NCBI GenBank assembly: GCA_035041965.1
Contig: JAPYMA010000560.1
Span: 1-64,000, forward strand
Source: Anisakis pegreffii
Taxonomy: Eukaryota; Nematoda; Chromadorea; Rhabditida; Anisakidae
Length of the DNA: 64,000 nucleotides
Direction of reading: 5' to 3'
The notes under the pieces were generated by a model. That model was not told the origin of the DNA, did no database searches, and saw only the letters and a list, made by a program, of their open reading frames with translations. Below, one piece after another: positions 1 to 12,880 of this stretch; the stretch's first letter is position 1; the number at the start of each line of letters is the position of its first letter. Both the position numbers and the translations under genes were made by a program.

Positions 1-113
1 CATGTTTTCGTGCCTTCATCGCTCTGTTTGATGCTGTCGCGCCAGGCATAACGAAGGAAAGCATTGCTAGACATGATATGTTTGGGTTTCAGACAGAATC
101 GCAAAATGCATAG
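1..113 (+). CDS. C-terminal exon of an unidentified protein (5' truncated by window edge)
   Basis: Reading from base 3, 36 codons stay open to a TAG at 111-113. The residues look like real protein (a hydrophobic stretch FIALFDAVAPGI followed by RHDMFGFQTES), and the other two forward frames close early. I do not recognise the family. No methionine start is in view, so this is taken as the last part of a gene that begins left of the window. The alternative is a chance open frame; the residue make-up argues against that but 36 codons is short. Confidence 0.4.
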   Translation, partial: CFRAFIALFDAVAPGITKESIARHDMFGFQTESQNA

Positions 114-879
114 AACCCTGCAAAAACTGTTCGGATGTCACATGATAGGGACAGGCTTAAGTTTGAAGCTCTTGCCTAAACGTAAGCTCATAACTTTGGT
201 GAGATTAGGATAAATTTGAAGATATGAATGGTACGTGGCGCGACAGCTGCATAAACGTTTTTCCACGTGTTACCACATATCACACCAAAATCACCTGCAA
301 GGATTGACGATTACTGGTTTAGGATTGTCATGACGGCAGCTATTTTAGTTTAGTTTATAGGAATTCAACTGCTTTATAGGTTGTGATTTTACCACGATTG
401 TTTGCATCGTGGTTAGGGAAGAAAAACCTGTGAAAGGGTTTTCAAATTATCGACTTTAGGAGCAATTTTGAAAGTGTGCTAGTGCAACACACTGTTAGAG
501 ACATAGCAAAAAAAGGGTTAGTGATATAGCAAAATATGTCTAATCATAGATTCAGAGCATTTCATGAGAATACCGTCACATACATCATAGGGCATAGTGA
601 AACAAGTCTGGAGCAATGAATTTGGCTGTTCCGAAAAACATGATTCGAATAGGATGATAAATTCTCTTGAAAGGAAGCAAAGTTTATGAAAAGCAATTAT
701 TCAAATGTTGTTTAGCACAGAATAGGAATGGAAAAGCAATATAACGAATAGAGCATTTATAGTGTGGCGTTTAATGCAAGCGAAGGTAAATCCTGGGATG
801 AGATCAGAAGGCTTGAATGGCCATCAGTGTTTGATGGTTAAAGGTATGCACAGAAAAAGCTGCCGTCTATGTCTTCTGC
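114..879. other. Intergenic or 3'-flanking stretch
   Basis: No convincing exon on either strand. It lies between the end of the left-edge gene and the end of the possible minus-strand zinc-finger gene, so the two would be convergent. Open frames around 760-980 on the plus strand overlap the minus-strand exon and are read as shadows. Confidence 0.4.
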
Positions 880-1348
880 TCAATTTTTTTCCTTTTCGTA
901 GAATGTGTCGTCGAAAAAACCTCGGTTTCTCTTCGGACGACGTGGGCGAGGTTTCGCATCAAAATCTTGCACAGTATCTGGTTTGCTGATTTGAAAATTG
1001 CAAGGAGATGAACGATTACTCTTGTAAATACTATAATAAATCGGTTGGTTTCAGTGGTGCTTAGAAGGAGGTTGTTTTCTTAGATATGAATTGATTAGGT
1101 TTGAGATTACATTGATTAATTATTATTACAAGGTGATACTAGCAGTGGACAGTTTGACGTAATAATTTCATTCGCTGATTGCTATTCGACGTCTCTTAGA
1201 AATCCTCACCATTGGTATTATCAGTGGTGCTAGCTACTGAAAATGGATGGGGCCAGAATGACGAGAAATACATGAATGCATGGGCGTAGTCCAGATGGTC
1301 TTTCATTAGTCTGTAAGCACGACAAAGCTTACAAGTTGTGATATAACA
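880..1348 (-). CDS. Possible zinc-finger protein, last two exons
   Basis: Two minus-strand exons fit together in phase. Exon 1348-1210 is preceded by an AG and followed by a GTGAGG donor. Exon 977-880 follows a CAG acceptor and ends at TGA. The first encodes CKLCRAYRLMKDHLDYAH, which has paired Cys and paired His spaced CX2C-X8-HX4H, shorter between the pairs than a classical C2H2 finger. The second encodes a basic run (KPRPRRPKRNRGFF) and an acidic-aromatic end. No start codon or earlier exon is identified; the satellite begins about 240 bp upstream. A nuclear, nucleic-acid-binding protein is a guess from composition. The gene could also be a decayed remnant. Confidence 0.35.
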
Positions 1349-1584
1349 CTTACAACATAAGATTAAATTAAATGATAAATTAGCGTTGGTCATTCATCGT
1401 CACTGAAACAGATGAATGCGTGCGACCGTTTGTGATTTTTCAACTGTTCGTGTTTTTACTCGATTCGTAACGCTTTCGTTAAATGCGGGCGTTCTACCGT
1501 AGTCTGTGGGTGTGGCTTAGTTACCGTAGTCACTGGCCTTCTGAGGTACTACTCACCTGCACTGCTTGAGTTAAGTCTAAAAAT

Positions 1585-3600
1585 AGCTATAACTGCTCAA
1601 GCAAGCAAAATCGCTCAACTAAATATATATTTTTCTGAACATAGAGATCCAGCTAGATTAAGTGATGCAAAGAAATTTACATGTTACTGGGCAAACTTGA
1701 GCATACGGTAGCCTTGAAGGTGGCACTCGAGATATTGATAATAAAATGCCTATATCCCCTCAACTAAGCCACAATGCTCAGTAAAATTTATGATATTCTG
1801 AACCTAGAGGTTCTGCTGTATCGAAAGCTAAAAAGAAATTCACACGTTTCCGTGCAAACCTGAGAAGACGGTTAGCTCGAAGATCGCAATCCACTTATTG
1901 CATTATGAACGTATTGATTGATCTATATTGATCAATTTGTATGAATGAGTGCGACTGCGCTATCTATTTGAGATAAATCTAAATAAATGGCTAAATCTCC
2001 TCAATTAAGCAAAACTGCTCGGTAAGATACATGTTTTTCTGGATGTTGAGATCCAGCTGGATCGATTCGTGCAAAAAAATTCATGTGTTACTGGGTAAAC
2101 TTGAACATAAGCTAGAATTGAAGGTGACACCCGAGATATTATTAATAAAATACGTATATCTTCTCAACTATGCCAAATTGCTCAGTAAAATTTATAGTAT
2201 TCTGAATCTAGAGGTTTTGCTGGATCGAACAGTGAGTAGAAAGAAATTCACATGTTTACTGGCAAACCTGAGAAGACGGTTAGCTCGAATATCGCAATCC
2301 ACCTATTGCTGTATGAATGTATTGATTGATCTATAGTGATCATTTTGTATGAATGAGCGCGACTGCTCTATTTATTTGAGATAAATCTAAATAAATGGCT
2401 AAATCTTCCCAATTAAGCAAAACTGCTCGGGAAGATATATGTTTTTTCTGGATGTGGAGATCCAGCTGGATCAAGTGATGCAAAAAAATTCATTTGTTAC
2501 TGGGTAAACTTGAGCATACGGTAGCCTTGAAAGTGGAACCCGAGATTGTATTAATAAAATACCTATATCTCCTCAACTACGCCAAATTGCTCAGTAAAAT
2601 TTATAATATTGTGAATCTAGAGGTTCTGCTGGATCGAACGGTAAAAAGAAATTCACGTGTTTTCGGGAAAACATGAGAGAATGGTTGCCTTGAAAATGGT
2701 GACAATTATAGAGCCATGATAACGTATTGATATTGATCTGTGGTAACAGAATACGTGGGAATAATCACCTATGCGCTTGTTGCTGAGATAGCTTTGTGAA
2801 AATAGCCATATCTGCTCAAGAAAGCAGAATTGCTCAGCAAAGTCTACGTTTTCCTGAATCTTGAGATTCAGCTGCATCGAACGGTGTACAGAAATTCCTA
2901 TGTTATTGTAATGAGACGTCCATATACGTGAGATGTTTTCAAAAAATCCTCAATGCTACTTCGAGAAAACAAAATTGCCCAACAACATATATACTTGTGT
3001 GAAACTAGAGAATCTGGAAATTCCGACGGTATGAAAAAATGTTCCTGTTTCTAGTCGAACCAGAGAGTAACGTTATTTTTAAAATGGTGATTTTGGTATT
3101 CCAGACCTTTTGTATGTATTGATCAATGCAGGTATAACCTATGGCAATGGGAGGCCTATCTGCGTGATATTATTCCAAAAGATTCTGAATGTTTCTTGTG
3201 GAAAACGAAATTGTCCGACAACATTCATACATTTTTGAAATTGGTGAGTCTGGGAAATGCGACAGTGTGAAGAAATGACCATGTTACTGATCGAACCTGA
3301 GAGTAACGTTAGTTCGAAAATGGTGATGCTGAATTATATGGTGCACCTGATTTTGCAGATGCCCAGTTTCGAAAACATTCGTTAGGATTATTCAGCGGTT
3401 AACTTATGAAAATTATCCAGTTCAAGAGCCTTCATTTATATCATTTGAGATGATCCGCCGTGACAAGTTATAACCGTTCTATGCTCGAATCTTTTCCCTG
3501 TTTGTGCTGAGATAGTACGTTTGACTGTTTCTCTCCTCCTGATTGTCAGAGTAACGTCAGTTTGAAAATAGTGATGCTAAATTATATGGCCTTAGTTTAG
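1585..3600. repeat. Tandem satellite, ~406-bp dimer of two related monomers, degenerating rightwards
   Basis: Unit A begins near 1590, 1995, 2402 and 2808 with a stretch like TCTCCTCAATTAAGCAAAAC, then GAGATCCAGCTGGATC. Unit B begins near 1756, 2159 and 2568 with CTCAACTAAGCCA, then CTAGAGGTTCTGCTGGATCG. A and B share the order CTCAA...GCTCAGTAAAAT...GAGATCCAGCTGGATC...AAAGAAATTCA...TGGGCAAACCTGAG, so they are diverged copies of one monomer of alternating ~165 and ~242 bp spacing. From about 2880 the units are eroded; later copies are still visible through GAGAGTAACGTTAGTTCGAA-type strings near 3060, 3298 and 3548. The open frames inside are repeated versions of each other and are not taken as genes. 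Confidence 0.8.
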
Positions 3601-5903
3601 TTTCAGATTCTTCAGTTTTAGAAATGCCAAAAAATTTTACTGTTAGTAATCTTTCCACAGCTTTGTGTTTCGAAATGTTCTCTCATAACCATTTGACGAT
3701 TGCTTTCTTTCATTTGATACGGACACTTATCAGTGTTTCTGAAACTGTTTCTTTTGTTATCGGAACTCTGCTGAACCTTTGCATGCTTACTTCTTGTTAC
3801 GATGAATCCGACGTGATTTATCTGATTTCTTGAAATTTTATTCTGATTGAGACTGTGGCACCGTGAAAATGTTGCTTTGATGCATATACTATTTACTGCA
3901 GGTGTTGAATAAATATTTCATAAATACTGTCCTTTTGTGCATTTCTCCTGCAGAAAACTTTGATGAAATGAAATCGCCCACTTTCTAGAATGGGGAACGA
4001 ATCTGATGTGTTTTTCACTTTGTGTAAGTACGGAAATTTTTTCTTTTTCTGACAATGAAGTCTTTCGGACACCTTTTGATCGTTTACCGAACTTCGACGT
4101 CTACTCTCACAAAACGGTTTGCATACAAAACCAAAACATTTCTATCCCGTTTTCTATGTGTGAAGTGCTCAATGAAACTGACATTCTCATACTGAAGCAA
4201 ATTTTTTTGCAACACATTGAAATTTCCAGTAGTGCACAACATAGGTTTACGCATTTTATTTTCTAGCGACGAGAATTTCATAACGTTTAACTGTTATCAC
4301 TCCATCATCATTAACAGCCCTTAACATGAACAATCGCATTCGAAAACACACCAACAATATATTACAATTATAATAACGACAACCCAAAATAATCGAACCT
4401 TATAACAATAATAAACATACAACAGCAACTGCGATGGCGCTGATAATCCAACATAATAATACGAGTAACTTATCGATGACAATATCAATGTTAATAACAG
4501 CAATAACAGTAATGAGAACATTAGAGTCATTATGAAAATACCAATGATAATGAAGACAATATTAAAAACGACTACAACAGAATGAAGCACTCGATTACGG
4601 ATGGAGCAATAATGAGACATTAAAGTAAGTCTTGATAAGAAATAACAAGTGAATAGAGCTCAGTGAATGGAGAGATCTCTAACGAACGGAACATGATCTG
4701 TTGCATCGAGATTGCATTCTTTTGTGCTGGTTTCCAAGGATATTGCTGAGTAACATTTAAAAAAAACAGTAATTCTTTACATATTTGCATAGATCAAACG
4801 TCGTTACGGTGATTGATGTATTATTTCAAAAACACTGCAATCACTTGAATAAACCAATAAACCAAATACGCGGGTTTGTTCCATACTATATTTCATGTGG
4901 AACTGATATTATTAAAGAAAACGACTTAAGATTAGTGAAGATTCTTCTGAGCAGGCAAAAGACAACATGCTGAAAAAGAATCCTTTCTCCGACCGAAATA
5001 TTGCACTAAACGAAAAAGATGCGAGAGTTTCATTGCAATACTCATTTTAAGACTACGCTCGGATATAATATCATTCAATACTCCATTCAAAAAAAAACTA
5101 ATTTTAACAATCAAAAGCTACGGAGAGCCTGCCTGGAAAACTTCACTAGTTAAACCACTGAAAATGCGACGAAAATGAATCTTGAATAAAGATGTGATTC
5201 CAAAAAAAGAAAACAGCTGAAATGAGTCGAGAAAGTGAACGGAATAAAAAACCTTTTTTTCCTTTTTCATTTCAGTCGCAATATTCATTATGAACATTTT
5301 CAGAACAGAACAAAATCGATTAAAAATTCAGTGTCGCAGTATAGAAAGAATTTTTGCAAACTGGAAACAGCATCATTGGCTAGAGCGGGATAAGGATCAC
5401 GACCTGAACGTTTCAAATGAGCATTTAACATCTCAAAATGGCAATGACTCTAAAATGAGCAATTAACACACAAACACACAGCATGAGAGCAGCATAAACA
5501 ACAACCACACTGACAACATAACAGTTCACTTCATGAAGCTGTGTACTAAAACCTAGTTGATTCAGTTTCATTTGCACATATATTCACCTAATATCAAACA
5601 AGTCAATTCTGATTTGTTGCTGAAAAAATTCCGCGTTGAAAGATTCAGATTGAACTCTAAAAGCACAATAAAGAAGCCTATCTATATTCAGATACGAAAT
5701 GACTGACTGATTGATACAGCTAACAAATTAACCCACAACAAACAAACTCATCTCATACGTTTGAAAATGAAACAATCGAACAATAACGAGCACTGATGTG
5801 ATGATCGCAAAGCTGCTGTTGCTGCTTCGTTGTTCTTGATAAATAACCTGTGATGTGTGTATACAAAGAAACGAACATGTTGTAATATAGGTGAACACAC
5901 GAG
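3601..5903. other. Intergenic, no supported gene
   Basis: No exon chain could be built on either strand. 4321-4620 is low-complexity sequence rich in AAT and AAC triplets; the 99-codon minus-strand frame there is a by-product of that composition. The rest is unremarkable AT-rich sequence downstream of the phosphatase gene. Confidence 0.5.
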
Positions 5904-8900
5904 TTATTTGGATGAGCTTTTAGCACCTCCGAGCATGTTGCTGAAGAATCCCCAGAAACGCGATCGTTTCGTCGGTGGTTCACACTGTGGGCTCGCCTCT
6001 TCTTCTTCTTCTTCAGCACCGACCAACAGTTCACGTTTGGACAATAAATGTACATCTGCTGAGACACCATTCACAGCAGCTGCTGCAATAGAGCACATTC
6101 GTCATCACATCAGTAAATAATAATAACTGGATGATTCGAAAAATTCGAAGACCAACTCGAATCCACAGGTTATTAATCGCAATTATGAACGAAGCACTTT
6201 AGAGCATCAATCAAACAAATTGAAAATGCCCATAAAGGGACGATGTGTTCAAAAATAAAATAAGCGATACGTTGTTCAGAGCAACTACAGATCAGTTCCA
6301 ATGAAAACATTCACTGAACTTTCATTAAATCGTCGTAATACTCACAATCGCGATTGCTTCATTTAACAACTTACATTGAGCGAAGTTTAACTAAAGACAT
6401 TCCAATAGTAACAGTAACGAACCGTGATGCTCATTATATTCATCGGCAGCATTCAATCGTTTCAGCGGAGAAAGCATTGGAGTATGCCCGACAGATAACG
6501 ACCGTGATCTGATCGATGGTGACCGCAAACCAGAAAGAGAGATATCACGAGCCAGAGGATCCTTCATCGTCGCTTGTAAAATGCGATCTGGCGCTCGAAA
6601 AGCAGCCAACATTAGAGCTGGTGAAAGGGCTGACGCGCAACCTAGAAGAAAATATTTACACAACAGTTCTATCTCAGATTCACTTTCATTTCTACATCAA
6701 ACGTTCAAACTTCGCGAAGTTGAGAAAACAACAACTTGCATCGTCTGACGCCACCATGTTGCTTTGACAAGCTTTTGGCGAGCGATCCGAACCGAACGCA
6801 AAAAACAGACCATGAACTTCAATAAATCTGTTGCAAATGAGGTGAAATGTTTACCGGCAGTTCGTCTCGATGTCCCTTCACTGAGAGGAGGTGTGATCGA
6901 TTTTGCAGAAGTTGGATGAGAGCACTGCTGAAGCACTGGAACGTGCACTTCTTCGTCTCCTTCCGCTTGACGAGCATCTTCTGCACTTCTCGACTTCGGC
7001 TCTTCTTCGGCACTACTGCCTTCGTCTAGATGTTGTTCTGGTGACGACATTCGCTGATCCATCTGGCCACCACCACTATCCATCAGGTTACGACGTGCTT
7101 GACCACGTCGATGTATGCTCATCGGGGTTCGTCTTATTGCTACCAAACGCTTTCGACCTTAACCAAGTGCTATTACAATTAATGCTGCCACAAAATCAAC
7201 ACCCAAAATGAACAATAAATCAAATCAAATGAAAAGATCATTACTCCAGGGAGAAGAACCGAATGTAAATACCTGAGAGAGGAGTGGTTGTGATTGGTGA
7301 GACAATCGTTACAGTCTTCACACTCGACGACGCATACGTATGCCCTCCTTCACCAAGCTGAAAAACAAATAAACCATCGTGAAAGTGTCTGATAGAGCGA
7401 AAAAATTGTTGACATGATTCGAAGTTTGATCGGCTTGAATCTTAACCTAAAAATACTTCGAATGCATAATCAAAAAGAGATGATGATAAAAATAAATAAT
7501 CGACCACATTAATATTTGTTGAATGTTCGTTTGTTGACGTCACCACTGCATTCACATTGCGTTCATCATCAGTACTGTCATATTCACAATTCTCGCATAC
7601 ATCCACCCCGTCTGTTTTGACACTCTCCCTTTTTGGCATTTTCGATGCTGCATACTAAAATAACAATTCATTCATATATCATCTGATGATTTGATCCTTC
7701 ACTTATTCCCTCTTTTCATTTCCTTATTTTCTTCACTACTGAATATGAAATGCTTTTAGAGAGCATTCAAAAAATACAATTGTGGGGTTATCTAATCGAA
7801 AAAAAATTGACATTTCCGAACGAACCTCTTCGTTACGTCTGCGAACGTTATTACATGATAGTCCATGTTTCGTGCAATAATATTTCACTGGTTTCCCAGT
7901 GCTTAGATCCAAATAAGATGAGCTGTTCACAGAGGACGACGTCGACTGTGCCACCAAACTGCTACCATATGTCGTTGTAGACTTCGCAGATGAATGTCTC
8001 TTACGAGCTAGTGGTGTCAGTGGACTTGTAGTCTGTTGCTAGAATTAAATTATCAAATCATACTTTTGACAGTTAGAGACTAAATTCACAGTTGGATTAA
8101 TAAGATAAGATTAATTTCAAATGGATCGAAAGCCATCCAAAAATCATAGATGAAAGAGGGTGGTGAATCAACAAAAACGACGAATTTACTTGATTGATCT
8201 GTTCGTTGATGAATTCGGCATCAGCACTGCACCGCTGCAATCGTGACACAACCACCACTCGCGCCGAGGAGCACGTTTCAGCTGAGTGCTCGTAGGCACT
8301 GCTGCTCTCAGCCACCACATCATCTGCGGTCGTCGTCGTCTTCATCGCGATTGTATCCCCTTCTTCAATGTTCCTCGTTGGTTGTAGACTAAAACCAAAA
8401 ACAATTCTTTCTGCCGTGAAAAAGATCATTAGCAACTAATGAAACACTTTTCAAGAGGTGTGTAACAAATATGAAATTATTCTATTTTTCCCCAAAAGGA
8501 ACAAATACCCGTAAAGATAAGATTACAAAAGAGAATGCATGCAACAGAATGATGAATGGTGAAACGAACAGCCTACCTGTTATGAGTGCTATCGTTAGTG
8601 CTTGTTACTAATGTTGTTGTTGTTGTGTTAGTATTACCGCTGACTTCAGATAAGTTGATACGTGGTAAGAAATATGGTGATGGACGTGGTCGAGTGCGAC
8701 GAGCTGGAGGGGACATGTTCAGTGCTAACGATGACGAATCGCAGCTGGTGATTAGATGATTTTGCAAGATGCGCGTATGACAACTGAATCCTGGGCCTTT
8801 ATACTCAAGTCCTGAACGAATAAACATCAGAACGGTAGGAATAGATATGACATATCAAGAGAGTAATGTTAGAAATGAGCAGTTAATCGGAAACAAGAAT

Positions 8901-11051
8901 GATACCTGTGCCAAAATTGGTATCCATAGCACCTGCATAGACCAACTCAACAGGAACTGTGAGCAACTGCTGATAACCGAACGGTGTGACACGTATCATA
9001 GAGGCGGGTTGTTTGGTAAAACTCTCTTCCAAATCCATATCACCTTCACACGAAACGATCACATTCTTGCTCGACAGACTATTTTGCAGAGAAGCACTCC
9101 TCACCTCATCGTCAAGCATAACCTACAGTTAACCCCCAAACGCTTAATACTTCATAAAATCAAGGCAGATGAAATCCATTCTCTTAACACGAATGAATGC
9201 AAATGCACAATTTGTTGTTGTGAGCGTTAGTCATGCATCGAAAAGAATATCGACGCATTTAGCTTATCAGCAAAACGTTTTCATCTGCGGGTTAGTGAAC
9301 GATAAAATACTTACGGTAACAACGGAAATATTATCGGCACGTAGAACGCCCCAACCACGGAGTGCGTGACGAATTAGAACACGTGAATGATTCGGCACGT
9401 CACCGTCCTGACGGAAAGAAAAAACAACTTTTGAAAACGCGAATGTGAAAGCAGCATAAAGAAATAAAGAAACAACTGATACGAATAATAATAACACTGC
9501 CGAATAAATACCTCCAAGCACCCGTCATTCTCACAATTGCACACAATATCTGCCACTTCCTTAGCTCTCAACACGTTCGTCAGTCCGTCAGATGCCAATA
9601 CAATGAATTTATCGTCACTGTCCAGTTCCAGTACACTCACATCTGGTTCAGGACTTACGATGAACTGCTTCGTGTCTTGATTATAAGACCACAAATCACC
9701 TGCAAATGGGCCTTTTTGAGTAAATATAACCATCACTCATCGCACACTAATTATAAGACTACGTTACGGGTGAATTCGATTTGAAAAACAACTGGACAAT
9801 GATAACAACAACAATATCTCTTCGAGAGTAATAATAACCTAGTGCACGGGCAACGGCTAAAAAAGCGATGCTTTCGGTAGGTGTAGAACGTCTGACAGGA
9901 CCGATGTGTCCTCGGACGGGTCGTGTCCACACGACGCGCATCACACCCGACTTGCGCATGATCATACCACCAGCACTATTTATTCTCTGCTCTTCTTCCG
10001 CGCTATCTGGTTTGTGATCGACCGTCAAACAACTACCCATCACACAATCACCTGAATATCTCATAAACATATTCTTACTGGGATTAGTTCACGTGCCATT
10101 ATTCAATTATGAAACTCAAACTATCTCTCGAAAACATCTGAACAAATTTGAATCGACACCACAGTCTTCTCATGCACTCGAATACCCCGTAAAATGTTCT
10201 CACTAAAAAGAGCAGTATCGAAACGCATTCACCTTGTTGACGACCCAAAATAATGGCCGAATCACCAACATGTGCCGTAAAAAGTTTACCACGTCTTATG
10301 AACGCGCAACTTGCGGTCGTTCCGGCCGTACTCCTATAGCCAGACGCAGTCAAAGGCCACTCATCTGCAACAATGCAAAACATCGATCGCAACAAGTCAA
10401 TTCTCAACAAATACAACACAACAAACAAGTGCACATCAATGAAACCTACCAACAACCTTCCACATCGCTAAATGCGTTTCCATGAAACCACTCTTAATAG
10501 CGTCCAACATCTGCTCATCGTTTCCATTGAAACCGTTCTGCGATCGTATATTATTCAAGAGATTCCTCCTCACATATTCACTCGCCTCTGCGCCACCATG
10601 CCCATCATACACTGCTATATATGTGAAATCAATCGAACCATCCTCATAACGAACACACTCGATATGTACACGATCCTCCATATATTTACGCCCACCCTTA
10701 AAACAACTAAACTGATTAGTTCCAACTATATATCAGCGTTCGCGTTGAATTTTTAATTTTCATGCTGCTCGGCAATCACCTGGACACCACTCATATATCG
10801 CCTCATAAACTTTTTCTTTTAACTCAACGAACTTCCAAGGAAGTTGGCATATTCCCACAATCGCGTGCAAGCGAATGCAAGATTGACACATACATCGAAC
10901 AGTGCTCATCTAAATCCACCAGTATTATAAGCATCACCTGATTAGCACAAACAGTGATTCTTAGATTTTGTCCATAAGAGTATGTTGCTGCCACTGCATT
11001 CGTGTCCTCCTCAGACGGCTTAGCAAAGCCGCCGTACTCACTGGTTGGCAT
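5904..11051 (-). CDS. PP2C-family Ser/Thr phosphatase, PPM1D/WIP1-like
   Basis: Metal-dependent PP2C phosphatase; family members remove phosphate from stress-kinase and DNA-damage signalling proteins in the nucleus. Exons on the minus strand: 11051-10938, 10696-10450, 10364-10233, 10051-9839, 9699-9512, 9407-9315, 9122-8906, 8811-8577, 8388-8190, 8038-7826, 7654-7508, 7357-7273, 7157-6855, 6617-6423, 6082-5904; all phases agree and give 919 aa. The catalytic domain covers residues ~38-330: GGRKYMEDR (39-47), YDGHGG (68-73, metal-binding Asp), AHVGDSA, DHKP, GPVRRSTP, FLAVARALGDLWSY, SPEPDVSV, LASDGL and LRADN. The order and the PVRRST and WSY strings match PPM1D better than other PP2Cs. The remaining ~590 residues are Ser/Thr-rich and poorly conserved, with an acidic run (EEEEEE) and basic KRSRF near the end. 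The tail exon joins, especially the weak donor at 7508, are less certain than the catalytic exons. Confidence 0.88.
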
Positions 11052-12880
11052 CGACGTGAAATGTGCGGTGTGATTAAGCAGATCACTTGAAAAGATGTGA
11101 TGTTAGAACAGAAATAACAGACTCCAACTTTGAATTGTTGTGCTTAAAAGCATGTTAATTAATAGAACACGAAACGAACAATTACGATTGCAAATATTAC
11201 TCTGAAACACTATCTAAAACAATATAAATTCAGTGAATAAGTGATTTTTAGACGTTAGGAATTCAAAAAGTATGATTCCCTCCAACTGATAAGACAATTT
11301 TTAAAAATCATTGCCTCCGAAAGACGACAAAAAAACCAATATAGTGAATTCGACCAAACCGCCAGCGTCAATGCAACGATTCGTACTGAATTCGCAATAG
11401 CTGCGTTAGTCACATTCTGAGTTTTCCATTCAAAGTCCACCCGCCCTACAACGACAATCGTCAACACCAGCAGCACACAATCCACGTTCACAATTTTGAA
11501 GGTTCTCCTTAGTTAGATATGTTGAATAATTACGAAATACAATCACGAAAACAAGACTTTAGTATTGCAATTACAAATACACTGAATGTGACTATGAATT
11601 GGATCGGATGAATACATCCTCGTTCCTTTAGAAGGCATCATACAAGCCACAATATTATAGCAAAACTGAACATTAATTCAAGATGAAATGAATGCGCAAT
11701 AAATTTTCACTTACGCGTCACTAATTGTTATATGGTGAAAAAATTTATTCCTCGACATCGACGGTCGGCAATGATTTTGGCTGGTCGTTTCGACTCGAAT
11801 TGGGGCTGAATTCCGTCAAAGAATTAACAGATTCCGCAAAGATGGAAAAGAACGTAACACCCAGAGAATAATCTTGTCCCTGATTATGCCCTACATGAAC
11901 GTTGCATTAACTGAACAATGAACGTAACGTCACCACTAACCAAACATCTCGAGCAGCAATGTTATAACCGCTAAAAATTTCACAAGACGCAATATTTTCA
12001 TTGAAGCCATGTTTCTAACGCTCGCGACGGAAACTCTCGACAGGTTCATTGCATTTATTATGTATCCTATCGACAGATTCAGTTTACCCCGTCGAGTTTA
12101 TCAAATAAAATCTTTCAGAATCTTAACTGAAGGGACAGATCTGGATTCTACAAATGTTCAGAGTGGGAGTGCGATTCTCGAGTTTTTCTGATTATTGAAT
12201 GGTAATGTTTCTTGAAATAACCACTTCATGATTCGAACTAAAGGACTGTAACGAAAATGATATACAACTATCGAATGGTTCTCTCTCTGAGACTAGCCTA
12301 TCGACTGCTGGAATGTTCACAAGACTTATTTCGATAGTCAGTTCACTGAAAAAAGTTTCTATTCGAATTATACAGCTCAAATGGAACTAAACTGTTTTCC
12401 TCCCTTCTTCAACCCAACCCTTCATCAACACCAAACACAATGATATCACAAATGATGTCTTCACTGATGTCATCTCTAAATGATGTCATCTATAAATGAT
12501 GTCATGTATAAAATGATCAGAAATGACGTCATCTACAAAATGATCAGAAATGATGTCATCTAAAAATGACGTCATCTATAAAACGATTCACTGAATATGA
12601 CTTTTGCTTTGCTTTTCAAATTTATTTTTGATCTTCGCACTGCTCAACAAACAACATTCACAATGAAAGTCAAATGCAAACAAACAATTATTAAATTTAG
12701 CAATATATACAAACAAATAATCTTCTCCCAGTGTCTAAAATAACGCTCATATTTCAATAAACTGGATGGGCGAGTTGGTAAATCCCGATTTCACATTTTC
12801 CAAACTGAATGAACGCTTGGTAGTGATATTCTAAATGATAGCAAAAATCTGTATGGATTTCGAAATGTGTGAGGATATAA
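11052..12880. other. Intergenic region between the phosphatase and DPH6 genes
   Basis: No exon chain seen. It contains the putative promoter of the phosphatase gene (transcribed leftwards) and the 3' flank of DPH6, plus the CRE-like repeat cluster described separately. Whether the two minus-strand genes are co-transcribed is unlikely given the ~1.8-kb gap. Confidence 0.5.
12466..12586. repeat. Short tandem array of CRE/ATF-like motifs
   Basis: Six copies of a 15-20 bp unit built around AAATGATGTCATCT or AAATGACGTCATCT, some separated by AAAATGATCAG. Two copies hold the perfect palindrome TGACGTCA (12524-12531 and 12567-12574), the cyclic-AMP response element core; the others hold TGATGTCA. 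The array is ~1.4 kb upstream of the phosphatase start and ~300 bp past the end of DPH6. It may be a plain minisatellite, or a bZIP-binding cluster. Confidence 0.6.

Noticed and set aside
900..965. RFamide-like neuropeptide frame (KKPRFLFGRR) on the plus strand
   Set aside because: No signal peptide, no repeated peptides and no methionine; the opposite strand gives a better exon with matching splice phase.
762..989. 75-codon plus-strand open frame
   Set aside because: Overlaps the minus-strand exon, begins at a non-ATG codon and has no protein character.
2031..2676. Open frames inside the satellite
   Set aside because: The frames are copies of the same repeat unit, broken in other units, with no start or splice support.
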